From the NCBI RefSeq assembly GCF_002742335.1, contig NZ_MDGR01000007.1, forward strand, positions 2,608,501 to 2,672,500: a DNA stretch of 64,000 nt, read 5' to 3'. Position 1 is the stretch's first letter, and each line of letters begins with the position of its first letter. Source of the DNA: Reichenbachiella sp. 5M10 (GTDB taxonomy: Bacteria; Bacteroidota; Bacteroidia; Cytophagales; Cyclobacteriaceae). Under the pieces are notes generated by a model that saw nothing but the letters and a program-made list of their open reading frames with translations, searched no databases and was not told the DNA's origin. The translations under genes were made by a program, and so were the position numbers. Below, piece after piece: positions 57,806-64,000 of the stretch.

Positions 57806-58699
57806 ATGTCCATCTTACAGACGAATAAATTAACCAAAAACTTTGGGTCGCGCACTGCGGTCCATGCTCTTGACCTCCATATCGAGGCAGGACAGGTCTT
57901 CGGACTACTCGGTCCCAACGGCAGTGGCAAAACCACCACCCTGGCCATGCTGCTAGACGTACTGTCTCCTAGCTCGGGCAGCTTCACTTGGTTTGGCCAA
58001 GAGCCCAGTGCCGACAGTCGCAAAAACATAGGAGCCATCCTAGAGACCCCCAGTTTCTATCCCTACATGCATGCCGTGGACAACCTCAAGATCGTGGCAC
58101 AAATCAAAGGGTGCGCCGAGGAAAGAATCGACGCAGTATTGACGCAAGTAGGGCTCATCACGCGCAAGCATGACAAGTTTCAGGCTTACTCTCTAGGGAT
58201 GAAACAACGGCTCGCCATCGCCTCCGCTCTGCTCGCCGACCCAGAGGTACTCATCCTCGATGAGCCTACCAACGGACTGGACCCAGCCGGTATCGTCGAG
58301 ATTCGTGAGATCATACAAGGCATAGCCGCTTCGGGCAAAACCATCATCCTCGCCAGTCATCTGCTGTCAGAAGTACAGAAGGTCTGCACGCACTTCGCCA
58401 TTCTCAAAGAAGGCAATCTCCTCCATCAAGGCAGCATACAAGAAATCGAACAAGAACGCCCAACTATAGAGATAGGGGCCAGTGACATGACTTTGCTCCA
58501 CAGCATACTCGAACCTCTCGCTGGCATCCATCAGATTACACGTGACGGAGACTTCTACCGACTCGACGTAGCACATGAAGTCACTACCGAGTACCTCATC
58601 CAAAAACTACAGGAACAAGGCATCACCCCTACACACTTGCTCCGCAAACAAGGAAATCTCGAACAACAATTCTTAAAAATACTCGCCGACCATGCATAA
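57806..58699 (+). CDS. ABC transporter ATP-binding protein
   Basis: ATPase subunit of an ABC-2-type exporter. Walker A GPNGSGKTT near residue 35, ABC signature YSLGMKQRLAIA near 140, Walker B LILDEPTNGLD near 157 and the H-loop in ILASHLLSEVQ near 190. The C-terminal 80 residues are an extension common in this subfamily. It overlaps the following permease gene by 8 bp, so the two are co-translated. Similar pairs include antibiotic-export and gliding-type systems; the substrate is unknown. Confidence 0.93.
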   Translation: MSILQTNKLTKNFGSRTAVHALDLHIEAGQVFGLLGPNGSGKTTTLAMLLDVLSPSSGSFTWFGQEPSADSRKNIGAILETPSFYPYMHAVDNLKIVAQIKGCAEERIDAVLTQVGLITRKHDKFQAYSLGMKQRLAIASALLADPEVLILDEPTNGLDPAGIVEIREIIQGIAASGKTIILASHLLSEVQKVCTHFAILKEGNLLHQGSIQEIEQERPTIEIGASDMTLLHSILEPLAGIHQITRDGDFYRLDVAHEVTTEYLIQKLQEQGITPTHLLRKQGNLEQQFLKILADHA

Positions 58700-59501
58700 G
58701 CTCCTCAAAATCGAATGGATCAAAAACAAATCCAACACCACCTTTTGGGTACTACTACTCGTGTACATCGCAGCGACCTATGTCATTCTGTCTGCAGGCA
58801 CTATCCTGATGAATGCCAGTTATGAGTTCACCTCCAACCAAGACATACAGGACTTCCCACAGATCACGATCTATGACTTCCCAGGCATCTGGCACAACAT
58901 GACCTACATTGGTTCGATCATACGTATCCTACTGGCGATCATATTGATCGTCAACCTCACCAACGAGATCAGCTACCGTACCCTCCGTCAAAACATCATC
59001 GACGGCCTGAGCAAGGAAGCCTTTCTTCTTTCTAAGCTGTACTTGATCACGGCTTTGGCTATCGTAGCTACTCTAGCTCTGACAGCTTGCAGTTTTTACT
59101 TCGGGATGACCTACTCCGTGACTACTAGCAGTGAGAACATCTTCTCTCACATGGATTTCTTAGGCGCCTATTTTATGGAGATTTTTGGCTATTTGTGTTT
59201 CGCCTTATTTGTTTCGCTCTGGATCAAACGAGCCGGACTAGTCATCGTCTTTGTCTTAGCATACAGTATTATATTTGAGCCATTTTGTGGATGGGTATTC
59301 CTAGACAGTGACGGCTGGCTCATCAACGCACTACCTATCAACGCACTAGACAATCTCATCCAATCCCCCATCAATCTCATGGACCCAACTGCCGTACAAA
59401 CGACCGTCGGCATGAGCGAACTACTCTTTGCTTTGGCTTGGATCATAAGCTTCATAGGGTTCTCATATTTCCTCCTAAAAAAACGAGATCTTACCACTTA
59501 G
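58692..59501 (+). CDS. ABC-2-type permease
   Basis: Membrane subunit partner of the upstream ATPase. Six hydrophobic segments, among them FWVLLLVYIAATYVILSAG, IRILLAIILIVNLTNEIS, YLITALAIVATLALTACSF, YLCFALFVSLWI, LVIVFVLAYSIIF and LLFALAWIISFIGFSYFLL. The length of 269 residues is typical. It starts within the last 8 bp of the ATPase gene. The substrate is not predictable. Confidence 0.88.
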   Translation: MHKLLKIEWIKNKSNTTFWVLLLVYIAATYVILSAGTILMNASYEFTSNQDIQDFPQITIYDFPGIWHNMTYIGSIIRILLAIILIVNLTNEISYRTLRQNIIDGLSKEAFLLSKLYLITALAIVATLALTACSFYFGMTYSVTTSSENIFSHMDFLGAYFMEIFGYLCFALFVSLWIKRAGLVIVFVLAYSIIFEPFCGWVFLDSDGWLINALPINALDNLIQSPINLMDPTAVQTTVGMSELLFALAWIISFIGFSYFLLKKRDLTT

Positions 59502-59544
59502 GAATAGTTTTTGCAATCACTGAGCAAATCAAAAAGAACGCACT

Positions 59545-60264
59545 ATGAAAAAGGTATTTCTATTTTTGGCAGCCCTCACTATCAGCACATGGGCATGGTC
59601 ACAAAATCCATCCTTGATACATGTCACAGGACAATCCGAGCTCTCCCTCTCTCCTGAGGTCACTGTGCTCAGCTACTCCATCTCTGCCAATGACAAGAGC
59701 TACGATGCAGCTGTCACTGCTCTCAATACCCGTATCAATCAGCTCACAGGCAACCTCAAAAAAAGTGGTTTCAAAACAGAAGAGATCAAAACTTCACAAT
59801 TCAACATTCGAAAAAGTAAGATCTACGAAGGAGGCAAGGTCAAAGGAGAAGAATACATAGCCACCCAATCACTAACTGTACGGTTTCCCTTCGACAAAAA
59901 ACGACTCCTCAATGCACTAGACAGGACGGCAGATGAAGATGCTGCTCCGAATCTATCTATCTCCTTTGAGCTTTCTGATGAGCAGAAAAACAAATCTAGA
60001 AATACTCTCCTCCAAAATGCCATGGAGGATGCCCTAGTCAAAGCCCAAATCCTAAGCCAGCAGGCAGGCTACCAAATCGCTGGAGTACAGGAGGTCAGCA
60101 ACAATGCCATCCCGTCTCGTCCGATGGTTCGAGCCATGGAGTTTGACGCAGTACAAAGCATGGCGCAAAGCAAGATGGCTGACTACCAACCTCAAGACCT
60201 CACCATTTCAGAACAAGTATCCGTGACTTACTTGATCCAAAAAACAACAGAAGAGGAAGAATAA
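59545..60264 (+). CDS. SIMPL-domain (DUF541) periplasmic protein
   Basis: Secreted protein of the SIMPL/DUF541 family, whose members include the oxidative-stress defence protein YggE. Signal peptide MKKVFLFLAALTISTWAWSQ. Family body: HVTGQSELSLSPEVTVLSYSISA at the start, ALNTRINQLTGNLKKSGFKTEEIKTSQFNI, and C-terminal ALVKAQILSQQAGYQIAGVQEVSN. The length of 239 residues is typical. It is 43 bp after the ABC permease and may share its transcript. Confidence 0.9.
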   Translation: MKKVFLFLAALTISTWAWSQNPSLIHVTGQSELSLSPEVTVLSYSISANDKSYDAAVTALNTRINQLTGNLKKSGFKTEEIKTSQFNIRKSKIYEGGKVKGEEYIATQSLTVRFPFDKKRLLNALDRTADEDAAPNLSISFELSDEQKNKSRNTLLQNAMEDALVKAQILSQQAGYQIAGVQEVSNNAIPSRPMVRAMEFDAVQSMAQSKMADYQPQDLTISEQVSVTYLIQKTTEEEE

Positions 60265-60332
60265 TAAAGAAATGATTTGAAGAGGAATCAAAGGAAAAAC
60301 AACACCTTGGATGTCCTACTTCCACTGCATGT

Positions 60333-60369
60333 AGATCAAAACAAAGTAAGAGATACTTTGTTTTGATCT
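60333..60369. terminator. bidirectional terminator
   Basis: 16-bp perfect stem AGATCAAAACAAAGTA with its complement around a 5-nt loop, with a T-run in each direction, between the convergent SIMPL and reductase genes. Confidence 0.85.
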
Positions 60370-60390
60370 CTCCTTCACTGTTCGCGATCA

Positions 60391-61455
60391 TTAAAGTTCG
60401 CTCGGTATCCGAAGCACAACATGATTGGACAAAGGCTTACAGATACAAGGAAGTACTACACCTTGAGCGATCTCCTCATCACTAAGGATCGTCTCACCAC
60501 GCATAAATACCTCTCCAGACACACGCTGTGCTTTGCAACTGCTGCATATACCGTCCTTACAAACATACGGCAACTCTACTCCCGCATCTATTGCAGCATC
60601 CAATATACTACGACCTGCCTGTACAGGCACATGATATTCTTTGTCCTGATAGATCAGCTTCACTTCACGGTTTTGAATCAGTGCAGCAGCTGCCTTTGCC
60701 TCCTGTACAGACGACTGTGACAAGTACTGCTCCATAAAAATATGTGTATCCGGCACTCCTGCCATCCGCAACCCTGCCGCTGCCTCGATCATCAAACCCG
60801 TCGGGCCCGAGATATAACAAAAGGTATGTCCAAACGGAAACTTAGGGACTTTGCGCAACAACTCCGGAATCTGTGTGCGTTCGACTCTTCCCTTATAACA
60901 ATCCTTGAAATCTCCAGGGTTCTCAAGAATATGTATCAAATTGAGACGCTCTGGATAGTCGAACTGCAAATCTTTAAGCTCCTCGTTGAACAAAATGGAT
61001 TCTTCGTCGCGATTGCCATAAAACAAAGACACCATGCTCTTGGACTCTACAAACAATACGGTCTTGAGAATAGACATCAAGGGAGCAATCCCACTTCCTC
61101 CTCCAAATAACAACAAATGTCTTTTTGCAGATTCGTCAGGTTCTATCGTAAACTCCCCCTGAGGGTGAAGCACCTTGAGTTTGTCTCCTTCCTTGACGGT
61201 ATCAAACAGATGAGCAGAGACTTCACCATCTTCTGAAGACATGGCCGTGATGCTGATTTCCTCCTCCAGGTTGGGTGCACTAAGTATCGAAAAACAACGG
61301 CGTTTAACTTCCCCCTCCACTTGTATCAACACAGTCAAGTACTGCCCCGCTGTATATTTCAATTTCCAAAAAAAGGGCTGCTTGAAATGAATGCTTATAG
61401 CATTCGGTGTCTCTCGGACTACTCGCACCACCTTCAATTTCGAAACCCTCTCCAT
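60391..61455 (-). CDS. ferredoxin-NADP reductase-type oxidoreductase with 2Fe-2S domain (PaaE-like)
   Basis: Electron-transfer protein combining an FAD/NAD(P)H reductase module with a C-terminal plant-type ferredoxin domain, as in the reductase subunits of ring-hydroxylating and epoxidase systems (PaaE/PaaK). FAD-binding motif RRCFSIL near residues 52-58; NAD-binding GGGSGIAPLMSIL near 117-129; the 2Fe-2S ligands are three Cys in CKDGICSSCK and a fourth in LPCICKPLS. The length of 354 residues is typical. It stands alone, so the oxygenase partner is not visible here. Start ATG 61455. Confidence 0.92.
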   Translation of the reverse strand: MERVSKLKVVRVVRETPNAISIHFKQPFFWKLKYTAGQYLTVLIQVEGEVKRRCFSILSAPNLEEEISITAMSSEDGEVSAHLFDTVKEGDKLKVLHPQGEFTIEPDESAKRHLLLFGGGSGIAPLMSILKTVLFVESKSMVSLFYGNRDEESILFNEELKDLQFDYPERLNLIHILENPGDFKDCYKGRVERTQIPELLRKVPKFPFGHTFCYISGPTGLMIEAAAGLRMAGVPDTHIFMEQYLSQSSVQEAKAAAALIQNREVKLIYQDKEYHVPVQAGRSILDAAIDAGVELPYVCKDGICSSCKAQRVSGEVFMRGETILSDEEIAQGVVLPCICKPLSNHVVLRIPSEL

Positions 61456-61584
61456 TCAAACTCAAATTTTACAACAAACAAACTTCAAAATTATACTATA
61501 ATCGCATCACTCAAGTTGCATCCTTTGTTATCTAAATATTAACTCACACGAATAAGGAGGGAAGAAACGAGGTGAACCTGATGG

Positions 61585-61662
61585 TCAAACTTGCATAAAA
61601 ACAAACATAACGAGTGCATAGGCTACCAACATGACAACTACTTTGGTTTTGGCTTTATTCAT
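61585..61662 (-). CDS. possible 25-residue single-span membrane peptide
   Basis: Minus-strand frame from ATG 61662 to TGA 61585, too short for usual gene calling. The peptide begins MNKAKTKVVVML and ends VMFVFMQV, a basic N-terminus followed by one hydrophobic helix, which is the form of many real small membrane proteins. It is also what random AT-rich DNA may give. Its downstream neighbour is the 2Fe-2S reductase on the same strand. Confidence 0.4.
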   Translation of the reverse strand: MNKAKTKVVVMLVAYALVMFVFMQV

Positions 61663-61934
61663 AGTATTAGGTTTTAAATATGATCGATCAAACTAAATAT
61701 AGAAGCTTCATCTTCTATGTCATTTCGGGCTCAGAGTTGTCTTCATATTTCAAAACAAAGGTAGACGCAGCCCTACTACTGTCATAGACTATTCGTCAGA
61801 CGAGACATTGCTTTTTGGCAGCTTATCAGTTTTTCACAAAAACTACTCGCTCCTCTTCTCTACTCCGTGCTTCTCATCCCATACCAAATACTAGCCAATT
61901 TTTACCTTGATACTCTGTCAAAAAAACATATCTT

Positions 61935-62060
61935 TGTCTTACTTATCAAGAAAGATCGAGGGACTGGGCCCGAGGACATCTTGGCAACATATCCATAGCC
62001 GCAATATTGGGTGTTGTGCCAATTCCCAACTCTAGATGTGATTATCTGGATTAAGATAGG
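61935..62060 (+). ncRNA. SAM-I-type riboswitch (S-box)
   Basis: S-adenosylmethionine-sensing RNA leader. Conserved S-box blocks are present in order: ACTTATCAAGAAAGATCGAG, GGGACTGGGCCCGA, TTGGCAAC, GTGCCAATTCCC, and a closing TCTAGAT/ATCTGGA-type stem with a final TAAGA that pairs with the first strand (TCTTA). It lies directly upstream of the methionine synthase gene, as expected. The edges are approximate. No terminator is visible between it and the start codon at 62111, so control may act on translation. Confidence 0.9.
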
Positions 62061-62110
62061 TATTCATCGAAACGACATTTTCTAGGTAAGTAGTTGATTA
62101 AACTATAGAT

Positions 62111-63127
62111 ATGAACATTAGAGATATTCTAAAGGACAGAATATTGGTATTGGATGGAGCCATGGGGACCATGATTCAACGGTATCAGTTGGAAGAAAAA
62201 GACTTCCGAAACGAAGAACTAAAAGACCACCCTGTGCCACTCAAAGGCAACAATGACCTGTTGTCAATCACACGTCCTGATGTGATCAAGGCCATACATG
62301 CTGCTTACTTCGAGTCAGGGGCAGACATCGTAGAAACCAATACTTTTGGCAGCACATGGGTCGCTCAAGCGGATTACAAGCTTGAAGACTGGGTCTATCG
62401 CATCAACTACGAATCAGCTAAAATCGCCAAAGAAGTAGCTAATGAGTTCACAGACAAAGACCCAAGCAAGCCACGATTTGTTGTAGGCTCTATGGGGCCG
62501 ACCAATAGACTGGCCTCTATGTCTCCAGACGTCAACAACCCAGGATACAGAGCCATCACGTATGATCAATTACTGGAGGCATTTACTGAGCAAGCCAAAG
62601 CACTACTCGATGGAGGAGCAGATCTCCTACTCGTAGAGACCATCACCGACACCCTCAACTCCAAAGCTGCTCTCATGGCCATCGATCAAATAGCGGAAGA
62701 GCGAGGCATCCAAATCCCGATCATGGTCTCTGGTACAATCACCGATGCCAGTGGCCGCATCCTATCGGGCCAAAACACAGAGGCATTTTTGATATCCGTC
62801 TCACACCTTGATCTACTCAGTGTAGGGCTCAACTGTGCCTTGGGAGCGAGAGAATTGAAACCATATCTCAACACCTTGTCCAGCAAATCCAACTTCAACA
62901 TCAGCGCACACCCCAACGCAGGATTACCCAATGAATTTGGGGAATACGATGAAACACCAGAAGATATGGTCGATCAAATCAAAGAGTTTTTGGATGATGG
63001 ACTCATCAACATCATCGGTGGTTGCTGCGGCACCACGCCAGACCACATCAAGGCCATTGCCGATCTGGCTGCCAAGTATGAACCGAGAATAGCAAGTAAC
63101 CAATTAAAATCAACGGTAGTCGGTTAA
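62111..63127 (+). CDS. metH: homocysteine S-methyltransferase domain protein (methionine synthase, first part)
   Basis: Homocysteine-binding N-terminal part of cobalamin-dependent methionine synthase, encoded as a separate gene. Motifs: [17 protein letters not shown] at the start, [63 protein letters not shown] and the zinc-binding [12 protein letters not shown] (two adjacent Cys; the third ligand is the Cys of GLNCALG). It acts with the cobalamin/pterin part encoded next. The length of 338 residues matches the homocysteine domain. The SAM riboswitch lies upstream. A split metH is common in Cytophagales and Flavobacteria. Confidence 0.94.
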   Translation: MNIRDILKDRILVLDGAMGTMIQRYQLEEKDFRNEELKDHPVPLKGNNDLLSITRPDVIKAIHAAYFESGADIVETNTFGSTWVAQADYKLEDWVYRINYESAKIAKEVANEFTDKDPSKPRFVVGSMGPTNRLASMSPDVNNPGYRAITYDQLLEAFTEQAKALLDGGADLLLVETITDTLNSKAALMAIDQIAEERGIQIPIMVSGTITDASGRILSGQNTEAFLISVSHLDLLSVGLNCALGARELKPYLNTLSSKSNFNISAHPNAGLPNEFGEYDETPEDMVDQIKEFLDDGLINIIGGCCGTTPDHIKAIADLAAKYEPRIASNQLKSTVVG

Positions 63128-63217
63128 TCCTTCTGGAAATAGGATTTCCAAACGCGCGAATAAAATCAATGAATCAAAACAGTCGACCGAATAAAAGAGA
63201 CTGCAGACAATAAAATT

Positions 63218-64000
63218 ATGGACTTAATCATTCACCCAGACTACCCCGGCAAGTACCAATACAAATGGCACGATTACGAACCCATGAAACTCAGTGGGCT
63301 TGAGCCCTTGGTGGTGACTCCTGACATGAATTTCATCAACGTCGGCGAACGTACCAATGTCACTGGGTCGAGAATGTTTCTCCGTCTGATCAAAGAAGAG
63401 AAATTCGAAGAAGCACTCGCCGTAGCACGCAACCAAGTCGAAGGTGGCGCCCAAATCATTGACGTAAACATGGATGAGGGCATGCTCGAAGGAGCAGAGA
63501 CGATGACCAATTTCCTCAACCTGATGGCGTCTGAGCCAGACATCGCCAGAGTACCTGTCATGATTGACTCATCCAAGTGGGAAATCATAGAAGCAGGTCT
63601 AAAATGTACACAAGGTAAATCTGTCGTCAACTCCATCAGTTTGAAAGTCGGCGAAGAGGAGTTTATCCGCCAAGCCAAGCTCGTCAAACAATATGGTGCT
63701 GCAGTCATTGTCATGGCTTTTGATGAAGATGGACAAGCTGACAACTATGAGCGACGAATAGAGATCGTCAAGAGGTCCTACGACTTGATGGTTGGGCCAA
63801 AGATCAACTTCAAACCCGAAGACATCATCTTTGACCTTAACATCTTCCCAGTAGCGACAGGGATGGAAGAACACCGACAAAATGCCATGGACTTCTTCAA
63901 AGCGACTCGCTGGGTGAGAGAGAACCTCCCCGCAGCACACGTCAGTGGCGGAGTGAGCAATGTCTCGTTCTCATTCCGAGGCAACAACCCCGTACGAGAG
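63218..64000 (+). CDS. metH: methionine synthase, pterin/cobalamin-binding part, truncated at window edge
   Basis: Second part of methionine synthase: the methyltetrahydrofolate-binding domain, with the cobalamin and activation domains expected beyond base 64000. I set the start at ATG 63218 ([17 protein letters not shown]), as the frame has a TGA at 63170 and no earlier start. Motifs of the pterin domain: [81 protein letters not shown] and [16 protein letters not shown]. The frame stays open to the end of the window. It lies 91 bp after the homocysteine-domain gene. Confidence 0.93.
   Translation, partial: MDLIIHPDYPGKYQYKWHDYEPMKLSGLEPLVVTPDMNFINVGERTNVTGSRMFLRLIKEEKFEEALAVARNQVEGGAQIIDVNMDEGMLEGAETMTNFLNLMASEPDIARVPVMIDSSKWEIIEAGLKCTQGKSVVNSISLKVGEEEFIRQAKLVKQYGAAVIVMAFDEDGQADNYERRIEIVKRSYDLMVGPKINFKPEDIIFDLNIFPVATGMEEHRQNAMDFFKATRWVRENLPAAHVSGGVSNVSFSFRGNNPVRE

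Larger units (their letters stand above)
61456..62110. other. 655-bp region with a possible micro-ORF and a SAM riboswitch
   Basis: Between the leftward reductase and the rightward methionine synthase gene. It contains a possible 25-residue membrane peptide on minus (61585-61662) and a SAM-I-type riboswitch near 61935-62060. The middle part (61670-61930) shows no recognised element. Confidence 0.6.

Overview
The window looks like a chromosomal segment of a Bacteroidota bacterium, most likely Cytophagales-like. The reasons are two hybrid two-component sensors with an AraC output domain, a SusC-type receptor, an ECF-sigma/FecR/TonB-receptor/DUF4249 cluster, Bacteroidota-style lipoproteins, a split methionine synthase, and a type VI-B CRISPR locus. 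GC content is moderate. I saw no rRNA, tRNA, transposase or integrase.

Layout. (1) 1-9000, minus strand: a SusC-family receptor running off the left edge, a 1345-residue hybrid sensor (HTCS) and a GH95 glycosidase. (2) 9548-11514: a Gfo/Idh/MocA oxidoreductase and a bestrophin-like channel, convergent. (3) 11675-18938, minus strand: a compact hexuronate operon uxaC-dctP-dctQ-dctM-uxaB-uxaA. (4) 19153-29750: a second HTCS, an esterase, a sodium/solute symporter and an aldose epimerase on plus; a fumarylacetoacetase-fold hydrolase and a pectinesterase-like protein on minus. Blocks 1, 3 and 4 together read as a pectin/galacturonate utilisation region: outer-membrane capture, de-esterification, uptake, then galacturonate isomerisation, reduction and dehydration. 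(5) 30041-40341: housekeeping and miscellaneous genes (katG, a TSUP permease, folK, sppA, bioB, a Kazal-domain lipoprotein, an alanine-dehydrogenase/PNT-fold enzyme, small secreted proteins). (6) 40501-49945: accessory region with a 1003-residue protein of unknown function, a WG-repeat protein, a 1120-residue Cas13b and an 11-repeat/10-spacer CRISPR array, then an unknown helical protein. (7) 50412-55926: ECF sigma, FecR, STN-type TonB receptor and DUF4249 lipoprotein, a cell-surface signalling and uptake unit. (8) 56096-61455: MscS channel, DsbA-family protein, ABC exporter pair, SIMPL protein, flavin/2Fe-2S reductase. (9) 61935-64000: a SAM-I riboswitch ahead of a two-gene methionine synthase, the second gene cut by the right edge.

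The main result is the type VI-B system at 45082-49189. Cas13b has both R-x4-H HEPN motifs. The array is regular (36-nt repeats, 30-nt spacers, 66-nt period), begins 49 nt after cas13b, and has no visible adaptation genes and no Csx27/Csx28. The repeats fall into two classes that differ in one stem base pair. Two other regular DNA structures are not explained by genes: four 14-bp near-palindromes spaced exactly 22 bp apart upstream of susC, and nine 21-bp tandem units just upstream of the ECF sigma gene. Both periods are about two helical turns, which suggests arrays of protein-binding sites. A strong intrinsic terminator at 9315-9344 has no gene in front of it and may mark an unannotated small RNA.
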